Assembly (NCBI RefSeq): GCF_900109775.1
Contig: NZ_FOAX01000002.1
Coordinates: 682,001 to 746,000 of the forward strand
Origin: Pseudoxanthomonas sp. GM95
Lineage (GTDB): Bacteria; Pseudomonadota; Gammaproteobacteria; Xanthomonadales; Xanthomonadaceae
DNA: 64,000 nucleotides
Reading direction: 5' to 3'
The notes beneath the pieces are model-generated. The model saw only the letters and a program-made list of their open reading frames with translations. It ran no database searches and had not been told where the DNA came from. Of the stretch, positions 8,966-19,837 are shown one piece after another. Within the stretch, counting starts at the first letter, position 1, and the number at the start of each line of letters is the position of its first letter. Made by a program: the position numbers and the translations under genes.

Positions 8966-10720
8966 TTACTGCGCCGGCTGCAGGCGCAATGCGCGGTACG
9001 GCGGCGTGGCCAGGATCATTTCCGCCAGCGAATGGGCCAGCTCGCGTTCGGCCAGCACCGCGCCATCGGCACCGTGTTCCAGCAGGTGCGTCACCTCGGC
9101 TTCGCTGTGCGCGCGCGCCAGTACGGTCAGCTCCGGGTTGAGCGCGCGCAGCTTGGCGATGGCTTCGCCCGCTTCCAGCGGCTGCGGGATCGCCAGCACC
9201 GCGATCTTGGCCTTGTCCGGCTGCGCTTCGGCCAGCACCGCATCGGCGGCGGCGCTGCCGCGGATCGCCGGGATGCCGGCGGCGTGGGCCTTGATCACGT
9301 TGTCGCGGTTGTCGTCGATCACCACCAGCGGCACGCCGCGCTCGCGCAGCACGCGCGCCAGGTTGCTGCCGACGCGGCCGTAGCCGATCACGATGGCGTG
9401 GTCGAACGCCGCCAGCGGCGGGCCGGGCAGGGGCTCGGGCGCTTCGGCCTCCGGCGTGCCGGCGAGGTCCTGCTCGTGGCGCTTGTTCCAGGCATCGAGG
9501 GCGGTGAACAGGAACGGATTGGCCACGATCGACAGCAGCGCGCCGGCCAGGATCATGTCGTGGCCTTCCTGCGGCAGGATCTTCAGGCTCAGGCCCAAAC
9601 CGGCCAGGATGAAGGAGAACTCGCCGATCTGGGCCAGGCTGGCGGAGATGGTCAGGGCGGTGCCCTTCGGGTGGCCGAACGCGCGCACGATGGCGTAGGC
9701 CGCTACCGACTTGCCGACCACGATGATCAGGAAGGTCGCCAGCACCTGCAGCGGGTAGTTCACGATGATGCTCGGGTCGAACAGCATGCCGACCGAGACG
9801 AAGAACAGCACCGCAAACGCATCACGCAGCGGCAGCGAATCGTTGGCCGCCTTGTGGCTCAGCTCGGACTCGTTGAGCAACATGCCGGCGAAGAACGCGC
9901 CCAGCGCGAAGCTCACGCCGAACAGCTTGGCCGAACCGAACGCCACGCCCAGCGCGATGGCCAGCACCGACAGGGTGAACAACTCGCGCGAACCGGTCGC
10001 GGCGACTTTCTCCAGCGTCCACGGGATCACCCGCTTGCCCACCACCAGCATCACCGCCACGAACGCGGCGACCTGCAGCAGGGTGATGCCGATGGCTTTG
10101 GCGATCGACAGCCACGCATTGGGCTCGGCCTGGGCGGCATTGACCGCTGCGCCACCGCCCGCTTCGGCCGCGGCCTGCGCCGTGCCGCTATCGCCCAGCG
10201 CGCCGGCCAGCGCCGGCAGCAGCACCAGCGCCAGCACCATCGCCAGGTCTTCCACGATCAGCCAACCGATCGCGATGCGGCCCTTGTTGGTGTCCAGCAT
10301 GCGGCGCTCTTCCATCGCGCGCAGCAGCACCACGGTACTGGCCACCGACAGCGCCAGGCCGAACACGAAGCCCTGCAGCGGCGTCCAGTGCATCCACCAG
10401 GCCAGCCCCCAGCCCAGCAGCGTGGCCACGGCGATCTGCACGATCGCGCCGGGGATGGCGATCTTCTTGACCGACATCAGGTCTTCCAGCGAGAAGTGCA
10501 GACCCACGCCGAACATCAGCAGCATCACGCCCAGCTCGGAGAGCTGGGTGGCCAGGTCCTGGTTGGCGATGAAGCCGGGCGTGAACGGGCCAATGATCAT
10601 GCCGGCCACCAGGTAGCCCACCAGCGGCGAAAGTTTGAGCTTGTTGGCCAGGGCGCCGAGCACGAAGGCCACTGCCAGGCCGACGGCGATGATGTCGATC
10701 AGGCTGGTGTCGTGATGCAT
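8966..10720 (-). CDS. CPA2-family monovalent cation:proton antiporter with TrkA-N domain (YbaL/KefB type)
   Basis: 584 residues. The first ~400 form a 12-13-helix Na+/H+-exchanger fold (PLVGYLVAGMIIGPFTPG, LMFGVGLHFSLEDL, VASTVVLLRAMEERR). A cytoplasmic RCK/TrkA-N nucleotide-binding domain follows from ~435 (HAIVIGYGRVGSNLARVL, a GxGxxG Rossmann motif, then VVIDDNRDNV). This arrangement is that of YbaL and KefB/KefC potassium efflux systems of the inner membrane. No KefF/KefG partner oxidoreductase is adjacent, so YbaL-type is slightly favoured. Expected role: K+ or Na+ export with pH or redox homeostasis. Confidence 0.9.
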   Translation of the reverse strand: MHHDTSLIDIIAVGLAVAFVLGALANKLKLSPLVGYLVAGMIIGPFTPGFIANQDLATQLSELGVMLLMFGVGLHFSLEDLMSVKKIAIPGAIVQIAVATLLGWGLAWWMHWTPLQGFVFGLALSVASTVVLLRAMEERRMLDTNKGRIAIGWLIVEDLAMVLALVLLPALAGALGDSGTAQAAAEAGGGAAVNAAQAEPNAWLSIAKAIGITLLQVAAFVAVMLVVGKRVIPWTLEKVAATGSRELFTLSVLAIALGVAFGSAKLFGVSFALGAFFAGMLLNESELSHKAANDSLPLRDAFAVLFFVSVGMLFDPSIIVNYPLQVLATFLIIVVGKSVAAYAIVRAFGHPKGTALTISASLAQIGEFSFILAGLGLSLKILPQEGHDMILAGALLSIVANPFLFTALDAWNKRHEQDLAGTPEAEAPEPLPGPPLAAFDHAIVIGYGRVGSNLARVLRERGVPLVVIDDNRDNVIKAHAAGIPAIRGSAAADAVLAEAQPDKAKIAVLAIPQPLEAGEAIAKLRALNPELTVLARAHSEAEVTHLLEHGADGAVLAERELAHSLAEMILATPPYRALRLQPAQ

Positions 10721-10963
10721 GGCGTTTCCCCGTTAAGTCCGTTCCCGTGACCCGAGTGTCGCCGATGAGGCAGAGGCTGGGCAAATCGAAAATGACTCAT
10801 CGGTTCATGCCGTCTATCAAAGATGACGCCAATGACAGCGACGACAGGCCGACCTTACGCCGCTCGCCGGGCATGCGTGGATGCTGCTTCAGCAGCAATG
10901 TTTTTTTGGCGATGGCTGATCGTGGCCGAAGCAGTGGCCACACAGCAGTCGCGATGTGCAAAA

Positions 10964-10992
10964 GAAAACCCCGGCGCGTGGCCGGGGTTTTC
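10964..10992 (-). terminator. Rho-independent terminator after a TonB-dependent receptor
   Basis: A perfect 12-bp stem (GAAAACCCCGGC / GCCGGGGTTTTC) with a 5-base loop lies 24 bases past the stop codon of the receptor gene at 11017-13404 on the minus strand. The stem itself carries the U-run. Confidence 0.8.
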
Positions 10993-11016
10993 AGATCGAA
11001 CTGATGCGTGCGTGGC

Positions 11017-13404
11017 TTACCAGGTGTAGGCGATCTTGCCGTACACGTAGGCACCGTTGAAGCCGAACGGCGAGTAGTTGCTGTACGGGAACACGCCGCT
11101 GGTGGAGTTCACGTAGCGGTTTTCGTCCGGGTAGGTGTCCAGCACGTTGTCCGCGCCCAGGGTCAGGGTCCACTGCGAGGTCGGCTTGTAGCTGGCGGTC
11201 ACGTCGACCAGCCACTTGGCGGCGTAGGTCTGGTCGTTGGCCGGCGTGGTCGAGTTGCGCACGGTGACGCTGCCGTAGCGCGTGCCGGTCAGGCCCAGGC
11301 TCCAGTGGTCGCTATGCCAGGTGCCGCCGACGATCGCCTTGCTCTTGGGGAAGCTGTCTTCCAGGCGGCCGACTTCATCACGCCCGACCAGGCCGGTGGT
11401 GATGCCCAGGTCGGTCAGCACGCTCGGCGAAGCGTCGAGGTTGGTCACCTCGGTCTTGCCGTAGCTGTAGCTGGCGGTCAGGTCCAGGCCGCTGTTGGCG
11501 AACGGGATCGCGTAGGTGCTGACCACGTCCACGCCGCGGGTGCGGGTGTCGGCCGCATTGGTGAAGTAGCGGAACTGGGTCACCTGGTTCACGCCCAGGC
11601 TGGCCAGCAGCGCCTGCGCGGCGGTGGTGGTGGCGATGTTGGAGGACAGCAGGATGCGGTCGTCGATCTCGATCTGGTAGGCGTCCACCGTCAGCGAGAA
11701 CTGGTCGGTCGGCTGCAGCACCAGGCCCAGGCTGTAGTTGGTCGAGGTCTCGGCCTTGAGCGGCTTGGCGCCCAGGGCCTGGGCCACGGCGGTGTCGGCC
11801 GGGAAGGTGCCGCTCTGGTAGAAGACGCCGTTGTTGATCGTGCTGGAGATCGCCTGGTAGCTCTGCTGGGCCAGCGACGGCGCGCGGAAACCATTGGAGG
11901 CGGTGGCGCGCAGCGCGACGCGGTCGGTGAACGCATAGCGTGCCGACAGCTTGCCCGAGACCTTGCTGCCGAAGTCCGAGTAATCCTCGAAGCGGCCGGT
12001 GATGCCGGCGGAGAACTTGTCGGTCAGGTCCGCTTCCAGTCCGGTGTAGAAGGCGTAGTTATGGCGATCGGCGTGCACAGAGTTGGCCGCGGTGAAACCG
12101 ATGAAGCCCTGCGCGCCGCTGCCGGTGTAGGACGCCAGGTCGCCCGGCGACTGGTTCCACTTCTCGTCGCGGTATTCGGTGCCGAAGGACCAGGTCACCG
12201 GATAGGCCAGGCCCCAGTCCAGCGCCTGGGTGAAGTCGGCGTTGAAGATGTTCTGGGTGTATTCCAGCGCGCCGTCATAGAAGCTGGTCGGGCTGGAGGT
12301 ACCCAGCGCGTAGTTGATCGAGTTGCGGGTGAAGTAATCGACCTTGTTGTAGCCGTAGTTGTAGCTGACGTCCCAGGTGAAGCCGCTGTCGTTGCTGCCC
12401 TTGACGCCGGCCACCAGCGAGCGGTCCTTGGAGTACTGGTTGATCTCCGGCACGTAGCCGTCCGGATAGAACTGCGCCAGCAGCGCGGTCTGGCCGCTGT
12501 GGTTGGGCGAGCGGTAGAACGCGTACGAGGTGATGTCGCGGTTGCTGGCGATCGCCGTCGCATAGGCGGTGACGTTCTCGCTGAAGTCGAAGCTGGCGTT
12601 GGCCGAGACCGCACCGGCGTTCACGTCGGGATCGCCGATGACGAAGGCCTTCTCGCCCACGCCCGGGTAGTTGCCGGTGTTGGGCACGGTGCCGGCGTAG
12701 GCGCCGGAGCGGTTGGTCGGATCCTGGCTGCCGACCTGGCCGGCCACGTGCACGGTGCCGCGGCCATCGGCGAAGCTCACGCCGGTGTCGCCGGAGAGCT
12801 GGAACTGCTCGCCGTCGCCCTTGGAATATTCGCCGTAGTTCACCGCCAGGCTGCCGCCCTTGCCGGCGCCCTTGAGCACGATGTTGATCACGCCGGCGAT
12901 GGCGTCCGAGCCGTACTGGGCCGAGGCGCCGTCACGCAGCACTTCCACGCGCTCGATGGCCGCGACCGGAATGCTGTTGAGGTCCACCGCCGACGAACCA
13001 CGGCCGATGCTGCCGTTGAGGTTGATCGCCGCGGAGGTGTGGTAGCGCTTGCCGTTGACCAGCACCAGCACCTGGTCGGGGGAGAGGCCGCGCAGCTGCG
13101 CCGGGCGCACGCCGCTGGTGCCGTCCACCAGCGCCGGGCGCGGGAAGTTCAGCGAGGGCAGGGCGCGCGACAGCGCGGTCGCCAGCTCGGTGGTGCCGGT
13201 GGCCTGCAGGGTCTCGGGCGAGATGATGTCGATCGGCGACTGCGACTCGGCCACGGTGCGGTTGGCGACGTGGGTACCGGTGACGATCACCGTATCGAGC
13301 GTGCTGGCCTTGGTGGTCTCGGAAGACGCGTCCTGGGCGAAGGCGGGCACGGTCGCCAGGGCGAACACCACGGCGGCGGCCAGGCGTGAGGGGGTCAGGG
13401 ACAT
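11017..13404 (-). CDS. TonB-dependent receptor (paralogue A)
   Basis: 795 residues. The ATG at 13404 has a CGGAGT ribosome site and opens a signal peptide (AAAVVFALATVPAFAQ); the longer in-frame start at 13440 lacks this. The plug domain is well conserved (VTGTHVANRTVAESQSPIDI, RGLSPDQVLVLVNGKRYHT, IERVEVLRDGASAQYGSDAI, then AGVINIVLKG), followed by a barrel ending YVYGKIAYTW with the terminal aromatic residue of outer-membrane proteins. It closely resembles the next gene at 13721-16078. The ligand cannot be assigned: I see no Fur box in its leader and no biosynthesis or transport partner beside it. It has its own terminator and a 316-base upstream gap, so it is probably transcribed alone. 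Confidence 0.9.
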   Translation of the reverse strand: MSLTPSRLAAAVVFALATVPAFAQDASSETTKASTLDTVIVTGTHVANRTVAESQSPIDIISPETLQATGTTELATALSRALPSLNFPRPALVDGTSGVRPAQLRGLSPDQVLVLVNGKRYHTSAAINLNGSIGRGSSAVDLNSIPVAAIERVEVLRDGASAQYGSDAIAGVINIVLKGAGKGGSLAVNYGEYSKGDGEQFQLSGDTGVSFADGRGTVHVAGQVGSQDPTNRSGAYAGTVPNTGNYPGVGEKAFVIGDPDVNAGAVSANASFDFSENVTAYATAIASNRDITSYAFYRSPNHSGQTALLAQFYPDGYVPEINQYSKDRSLVAGVKGSNDSGFTWDVSYNYGYNKVDYFTRNSINYALGTSSPTSFYDGALEYTQNIFNADFTQALDWGLAYPVTWSFGTEYRDEKWNQSPGDLASYTGSGAQGFIGFTAANSVHADRHNYAFYTGLEADLTDKFSAGITGRFEDYSDFGSKVSGKLSARYAFTDRVALRATASNGFRAPSLAQQSYQAISSTINNGVFYQSGTFPADTAVAQALGAKPLKAETSTNYSLGLVLQPTDQFSLTVDAYQIEIDDRILLSSNIATTTAAQALLASLGVNQVTQFRYFTNAADTRTRGVDVVSTYAIPFANSGLDLTASYSYGKTEVTNLDASPSVLTDLGITTGLVGRDEVGRLEDSFPKSKAIVGGTWHSDHWSLGLTGTRYGSVTVRNSTTPANDQTYAAKWLVDVTASYKPTSQWTLTLGADNVLDTYPDENRYVNSTSGVFPYSNYSPFGFNGAYVYGKIAYTW

Positions 13405-13720
13405 CGAAGAACTCCGTCGAATAGAAAGCCAGGACAACAAGGTCGATCAAGTGGCGCGAGGCCGGGTTGCTTGTTGACTACGAAGGCTAATTATTCGTTA
13501 AAGCTCGGCGCCGTGCCTACCAACCGATGGTTATCTGCTCATGACAAACCACCGGAAAATGCGGTGTTTTCGTCAATTGAGGTGCCGTATGGCGCGATGT
13601 GGCGTCGCATGGCGTTGCGCGGGACGGGGTGTTCCTTCCGTGCAAACAAAAGCCCCGGCATTGCCGGGGCTTTTGCGCTACGCGTGATGTCCGCGATGCA
13701 GGCCGGACGTCAGCGTGTGC
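13405..13720. other. Intergenic region between two tandem receptor genes
   Basis: 316 bases. It contains the terminator of the upstream receptor at 13647-13675 and an AT-richer segment around 13485-13500 that is the likely promoter area of the downstream receptor. No open frame here looks coding, and I see no 7-1-7 Fur box. Confidence 0.55.
13647..13675 (-). terminator. Rho-independent terminator after TonB-dependent receptor B
   Basis: A perfect 13-bp stem (CAAAAGCCCCGGC / GCCGGGGCTTTTG) with a 3-base loop starts 45 bases beyond the stop codon of the receptor gene at 13721-16078. It separates that gene from the next receptor on the same strand. Confidence 0.82.
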
Positions 13721-16078
13721 TTACCACTTGAAGCCGATGTTGCCGTACAGGTACGCGCCGTTGAAGCCGTACGGCGAGTTGGTCGCATACGGCAGGTAGG
13801 TGCGTGTGCCCATGCCGGCCAGCGACTGGTCCGGGTACTCATCGGTCACGTTGTCGCCGCCCAGGGTGAAGCTCCAGTTGCCCAGCTTGTAGGTGGCCGC
13901 CAGGTCCAGCGTCCACTGCGCGGCATAGGTCTGCTGCACCGGGTTGGTGGTGGGCGAGTTGTAGACCACGAACTCACCCCAGCGCGTGGTGGTCGCGCTG
14001 AAGGTCCAGTCGCCCGGGCTCCACAGCGCACCCAGGTAGAACTTGTCCTTGGGCGAGCCTTCCTCGATGCGGCTCAGCTCGGCCTGGCCGATGCGCACCG
14101 CGGTGGGATCGATCGCGGCCAGCGCCGGCGGATTGGCGGCGACCTTGTCGATCTCGGTCTTGTTGCGGTTGTAGCCCGCGCTCAGGTCCAGGTTGCTGCC
14201 GGCCAGCGCCCAGCGATAGGTGCTGACCAGGTCGACGCCGCGGGTGGTGGTGTCCACCGCATTGGTGAAGTAACGACCGCCGCCGATGCCCGGGAAGCCA
14301 TTGGCCTGCAGGTAGTTGCGCACCGGCACCGAGGTCAGGTTTTCCGACAGCACCACGCGGTCGCGGATCTCGATCTGGTAGGCGTCCAGGGTGACGTACA
14401 GGCCGTCGGCCGGCTGTAGCACCAGGCCCAGGCCGTAGTTGGTGGACTTCTCGGCCTTGAGCGGTTCGGCGCCCAGGGCGATGGCCGCCGGGTTGTCGGT
14501 GCGGAAGGTGCCGATCTCATACGGCACGCCGCCGATGAAGTTGGTGGCGATGGACTGGAAGAACTGCTGCGGCAGCGACGGCGCGCGGAAACCGGTGGAC
14601 GCCGTGGCACGCAGCGCGACCGCATCGTTGAAGGCGTAGCGCAGCGACAGCTTGCCGGTGCTGGTGTCGCCGAAGTCGCTGTACTTCTCATAGCGACCGG
14701 CCAGGCCGGCGGAGAACTTGTCGGTCAGGTCCGCTTCCAGGTCCACATAGAACGAGTGGCTGTTGCGGTCGTACTTGCCCGAGTCGCTGGGCTTGAACCC
14801 GGCGAACACCTGCGCACCCGGCAGCAGCGCCCCGTTGGCCGAAGGCACGCCGCCGTTGACGTAGGACGCCACTTCGCCGGGCGACTCCTTGTAGTCCTCG
14901 CCGCGCCACTCGGCGCCGAAGGCCAGCGTCACCGGATAGGCCAGGCCCCAGTCCAGCTGCTTGTTGAAGTCGGCGTTCAACACGTACTGGCTCAGCTCCA
15001 GCGCGCCGGCGTAGAACTCGGTGGGCGAGGTCACGCCAAGCGAGTTGTTGAGCGAGTTCTTGACGTCGAAGGTGAGCTTGTTGTGGCCGTAGTTGGCCGA
15101 CAGGTCGATGTTGAGGCCGCCTTCGGTCGAGGTCTTCAGGCCGCCGACCCAGGACTGGTCCTCGGACTCGTTGTAGATCTGCGGCAGGAAGCCGTCGGGA
15201 TAGATCTCCGGGCGATTGCGGTTGTCGCCGGCGAAGCGGAAGTAGCCGTTGGACAGGATCTTGCGCTTGCTCGCCATGCCGTACGAATAGAACGTCAGGT
15301 AGTCGGTGGGCTTGAGCTCGCCGTTGTAGGAGAACGCGCCCTGCTCGACTTCCGGATCGCCGTAGCGCTGTTCGACCACGCCCTGGTAGGGCTTGGCGCG
15401 GTCGGTCTGGTTCTGGTGACCGGCCTGGGCGGCGAAGTGCACGCCGCCGATTTCGCCCAGCTTGAAGCCGGCATCGCCGGACAGCTGGTACTGGGCGCCG
15501 TCGCCAGCGCTGTACTTGCCGCCGCGCAGGCTGACGCTGCCGCCGCTGTCGCTGCCCTTGAGCACGATGTTGATCACGCCGGCGATGGCGTCCGAGCCGT
15601 ACTGGGCGGCCGCGCCGTCGCGCAGCACTTCGACGCGCTCGATCGCCGCGACCGGGATGCTGTTGAGGTCGGCCGGGGCCGAACCGCGGCCCTGGCTGCC
15701 GTTGAGGTTGACCAGCGCGGTGGTGTGGTAGCGCTTGCCGTTGACCAGGACCAGGGTCTGGTCCGGCGAGAGGCCGCGCAGCTGGGCCGGGCGCACCGCA
15801 TCGGTGCCGTCGGTGATGGCCGGGCGCGGGAAGTTGAGCGAGGGGATCGCGCGCGACAGTGCGGTCGCGAGCTCGGTGGTGCCGGTGGCTTCCAGCACCT
15901 CGGGGGTGATGATGTCGATCGGCGACTGCGATTCGGCCACGGTGCGGTCGGCCACGCGCGTGCCGGTGACAATCACGTTATCCAGGGTCTTGGCGTTCTG
16001 CTGGCTTTCCTGTGCCTGCGCGGGGACGGCCATCGCCAGGGCGATGGCGACGGTCAGGAGGGTTGGCTTGTACGTCAT
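13721..16078 (-). CDS. TonB-dependent receptor (paralogue B)
   Basis: 785 residues from the ATG at 16078, which follows CCGGAGCCACC and opens a signal peptide (LLTVAIALAMAVPAQAQ). The in-frame start at 16174 would add about 32 residues of unlikely sequence before that signal. The plug is almost the same as in paralogue A (VAESQSPIDIITPEVLEATG, RGLSPDQTLVLVNGKRYHTT, IERVEVLRDGAAAQYGSDAI) and the barrel ends YLYGNIGFKW. Small inserts in the barrel differ from paralogue A (for example a YVNGGVPSANGALLPG loop), which is where ligand specificity normally differs. The protein should import an unknown ligand across the outer membrane using TonB-ExbB-ExbD, none of which is in this window. Confidence 0.9.
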   Translation of the reverse strand: MTYKPTLLTVAIALAMAVPAQAQESQQNAKTLDNVIVTGTRVADRTVAESQSPIDIITPEVLEATGTTELATALSRAIPSLNFPRPAITDGTDAVRPAQLRGLSPDQTLVLVNGKRYHTTALVNLNGSQGRGSAPADLNSIPVAAIERVEVLRDGAAAQYGSDAIAGVINIVLKGSDSGGSVSLRGGKYSAGDGAQYQLSGDAGFKLGEIGGVHFAAQAGHQNQTDRAKPYQGVVEQRYGDPEVEQGAFSYNGELKPTDYLTFYSYGMASKRKILSNGYFRFAGDNRNRPEIYPDGFLPQIYNESEDQSWVGGLKTSTEGGLNIDLSANYGHNKLTFDVKNSLNNSLGVTSPTEFYAGALELSQYVLNADFNKQLDWGLAYPVTLAFGAEWRGEDYKESPGEVASYVNGGVPSANGALLPGAQVFAGFKPSDSGKYDRNSHSFYVDLEADLTDKFSAGLAGRYEKYSDFGDTSTGKLSLRYAFNDAVALRATASTGFRAPSLPQQFFQSIATNFIGGVPYEIGTFRTDNPAAIALGAEPLKAEKSTNYGLGLVLQPADGLYVTLDAYQIEIRDRVVLSENLTSVPVRNYLQANGFPGIGGGRYFTNAVDTTTRGVDLVSTYRWALAGSNLDLSAGYNRNKTEIDKVAANPPALAAIDPTAVRIGQAELSRIEEGSPKDKFYLGALWSPGDWTFSATTTRWGEFVVYNSPTTNPVQQTYAAQWTLDLAATYKLGNWSFTLGGDNVTDEYPDQSLAGMGTRTYLPYATNSPYGFNGAYLYGNIGFKW

Positions 16079-16282
16079 GGTGGCTCCGGAAGAAGAAGAG
16101 TTGCCCGCATTGCGTGAAGCGTTCCGGCCGCGGATCTGTGTCCAAGTGTCGCGGAATGTTGCGGTGCGAGACACGAATAACCGCTGCGCGGAGGCGGTGT
16201 CAACGGTTTCTTAACAAACAATCGTGTCAGCAAGACCCGATACACTGCGCGGTCTGCTGCAACCCTCTCCCGGAAACGTCAC

Positions 16283-18145
16283 GTGATTTCGCTCCGCAAC
16301 TTCGCCCTTCGCCGCGGCGAACGCCTCCTGTTGTCCAACGTCGACCTGACCATGCACGCCGGCTATCGCGTCGGTGTTGTCGGCCGCAACGGCACCGGTA
16401 AATCCAGCCTGTTCGCCGCGGTCAAGGGCGAACTGGAAGCGGACAAGGGCGATGTGGAGCTGCCGGGCAAGGTGCGCACCGCCAGCGTGGCGCAGGAAAC
16501 CCCGGCGCTGCCCGATCCGGCCCTGGACTTCGTCCTAGGCGGCGATACCGAGGTGGCCGCCGTGCTCAAGGCCGAGGCCGACGCCATGGCCGCCGAGGAT
16601 TGGGAAGCGGTCGCGGCCGTGCACCTGCGCATGGAGGAAGTCGGCGGTTACGACGCCCAGGCGCGCGCCGGCAAGCTGCTGCATGGCTTGGGATTCCCGG
16701 CCGATACGCACCAGCGCGCCGTGAAGGATTTCTCCGGCGGCTGGCGCGTGCGCCTGAACTTGGCGCGCGCGCTGATGATGCCCAGCGACCTGCTGCTGCT
16801 CGACGAACCGACCAACCACTTGGATCTGGACGCGGTGTTCTGGCTGGAGCAGTGGCTGCTCAAGTACCCGGGCACGCTGCTTCTGATTTCGCACGACCGC
16901 GAGTTCTTGGACAACGTCGCCACCCACACGCTGCACCTGCACGGCGGCGGCGCGAAGCTTTACGTCGGCGGCTATACGGATTTCGAACGCCAGCGCACCG
17001 AACACCTGCGCCAACAGCAGATCCAGCACGAGAAGGCCGAGGCCGAGCGCGCGCACCTGCAGAGCTTCATCGATCGCTTCAAGGCGCAGGCCAGCAAAGC
17101 CAGCCAGGCCCAGAGCCGGATCAAGCGCCTGGCCAAGATGGCCGGCACCGAGGCGGTGCGCGCCGAGCGCGAGTTCCGCATCGAGTTCTCCGAGCCGGCG
17201 CGCCTGCCGTACTCGCTGATCCGCCTCAACGATGCCGACTGCGGTTACGGCGACGATTCGGTAATCCTGCACAACGTCGGCTTCGGCCTGGAGGCAGGCG
17301 ACCGCATCGGCCTGCTCGGTCCTAACGGCGCGGGTAAGTCGACGCTGGTGAAAACGCTGGTCGGCGAGATCGCGCCGATCCGCGGCGAGCGCAGCGCGCA
17401 TCCGGACCTGCGCATCGGCTACTTCGCCCAGCACACCGTGGAGTCGCTGCACGAGGGCCAGTCGCCGATCGACCATTTCCGCGAGATCTCGCCGGATGCC
17501 TCGACGCAGTCGTTCCGTGACTTTTTGGGCAAGTGGAATTTCCCCGGCGACCGCGCGTTCGAAGTGGTCGATGGTTTCTCCGGCGGCGAGCGTGCGCGCC
17601 TGGCGCTGGCGCTGATCGCCTGGCAGCAGCCCAACGTGCTGCTGCTCGACGAACCGACCAACCACCTCGATCTGGAAATGCGCGAAGCGCTGGCAGAAGC
17701 GCTGAGCATCTTCGAAGGCGCGATCGTGATGGTCAGCCATGATCGCCATCTGATCGGCCTGGTCTGTGACACCTTCTGGCGCGTGGCCGATGGCGTGGTC
17801 GAGCCGTTCGCTGGCGACCTGGACGAATACGCCGCCTGGCTGCGCACGCGTCCCAACGCGCAGGGCACCAAGCAGAAGATGGCGCAGGCGGCGCCTACGC
17901 CACCGCCGCCGACTCCGCCGGTCTCGCAGAAGAAGCCGCCGAACCCGCACAAGCTCAAAGCCGCCGAAGAAAAAGTCGCCCAGCTCGAAGCAGCGGTCGC
18001 CGCGATCGATGCACAGCTCGCCGATCCGACCAATGCGGCCAATGGCAGCAAGCTGGCCGACCTGGGTCGCCAACGCGAGATGACCGCGGCCGACCTGGCC
18101 AAGGCCGAAGCGGCCTGGATGTCGCTGTACGACGACGCGGCGTAA
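16283..18145 (+). CDS. yheS: ABC-F ribosome-associated ATPase YheS
   Basis: 620 residues from a GTG start at 16283; the first residues (MISLRNFALRRGERLL) match the usual beginning of the family, so the GTG is right. It has two ABC ATPase domains on one chain and no membrane segments: Walker A GRNGTGKSS at ~34-42, signature FSGGWRVRLNLA and Walker B LLLLDEPTNHLDLD; second Walker A GPNGAGKST near 346, signature FSGGERARLALA and a second DEPTNHLDLE. The interdomain linker (SKASQAQSRIKRL) and a C-terminal lysine-rich coiled coil after a proline stretch are typical of the YheS branch rather than Uup or EttA. Known role of ABC-F proteins: action at the ribosomal E site to relieve stalled translation. 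It diverges from receptor B. Confidence 0.93.
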   Translation: MISLRNFALRRGERLLLSNVDLTMHAGYRVGVVGRNGTGKSSLFAAVKGELEADKGDVELPGKVRTASVAQETPALPDPALDFVLGGDTEVAAVLKAEADAMAAEDWEAVAAVHLRMEEVGGYDAQARAGKLLHGLGFPADTHQRAVKDFSGGWRVRLNLARALMMPSDLLLLDEPTNHLDLDAVFWLEQWLLKYPGTLLLISHDREFLDNVATHTLHLHGGGAKLYVGGYTDFERQRTEHLRQQQIQHEKAEAERAHLQSFIDRFKAQASKASQAQSRIKRLAKMAGTEAVRAEREFRIEFSEPARLPYSLIRLNDADCGYGDDSVILHNVGFGLEAGDRIGLLGPNGAGKSTLVKTLVGEIAPIRGERSAHPDLRIGYFAQHTVESLHEGQSPIDHFREISPDASTQSFRDFLGKWNFPGDRAFEVVDGFSGGERARLALALIAWQQPNVLLLDEPTNHLDLEMREALAEALSIFEGAIVMVSHDRHLIGLVCDTFWRVADGVVEPFAGDLDEYAAWLRTRPNAQGTKQKMAQAAPTPPPPTPPVSQKKPPNPHKLKAAEEKVAQLEAAVAAIDAQLADPTNAANGSKLADLGRQREMTAADLAKAEAAWMSLYDDAA

Positions 18146-18151
18146 GGCCTG

Positions 18152-18312
18152 TCTCCTTTCCTTTCGCGAAGCGAAGGGGAGGGCCGGGGTGGGGTGCCTT
18201 GGTCTTTGCTCTTGCTGTTTCAGTTGCGGCAGTGCGAAGAGCCAACCCCTCCCCCTCAGTCGCTAGAACGCGACTTCGAGCTCCGCTTCGCTACGCGAAA
18301 GGGAGGGGGAAA
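18152..18312. repeat. REP-like palindromic intergenic repeat pair
   Basis: Two oppositely facing GC-rich units lie between yheS and metK. The left one is centred on CTTTCGCGAAGCGAAGG and continues GGGAGGGCCGGGGTGGGG. The right one begins CCAACCCCTCCCCCTCAG and ends CTACGCGAAAGGGAGGGGG. The shared cores (CCCTCCCC against GGGGAGG, with CGCGAA near the tips) make a REP doublet of the kind common between Xanthomonad genes. Copy number elsewhere in the genome cannot be seen from here. Confidence 0.6.
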
Positions 18313-18331
18313 AAATCCCAACGCCACACAG

Positions 18332-18361
18332 CAGAAAGGCCGCTTCTCAGCGGCCTTTCTG
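18332..18361 (-). terminator. Rho-independent terminator of metK
   Basis: A perfect 12-bp stem (CAGAAAGGCCGC / GCGGCCTTTCTG) with a 6-base loop lies 25 bases beyond the metK stop on the minus strand. An A-rich tract at 18310-18315 is farther downstream on the minus strand. It may also stop transcription from yheS. Confidence 0.75.
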
Positions 18362-18386
18362 TTTCCAGCGATGTCGCCGAAGCGAC

Positions 18387-19598
<1,212 letters not shown>

Positions 19599-19837
19599 CA
19601 GGCTTATATCCTTCAATGCGGATGAAAAGATGGCCGCGCATGATACACGCGTGCGGGGCTCGGCGCATGTTGGCGCGCCGCTTGTTGCCGTGGCGTTACT
19701 TTGCGTCGTGGCGGTGACAGCCCGGCGTCAGTGCGGCTGATCGCCGTGTCATCGGCCCGACGCAGCAATGACATGTGCCTGTCGTCGCCCATGCCAAGAC
19801 TGGCGTTCCAGACAGCCGCTGCCTCGCCAGGCCTCCC

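Noticed and set aside
11008..13389. Long plus-strand open frame opposite receptor A
   Set aside because: Shadow of the receptor gene: valine/arginine/glycine-rich, no start signal, no domain.
19599..19837. Possible SAM or SAH riboswitch before metK
   Set aside because: I searched for the expected pairing and conserved loops and found none; only a loose TATCAT-like -10 element is present.
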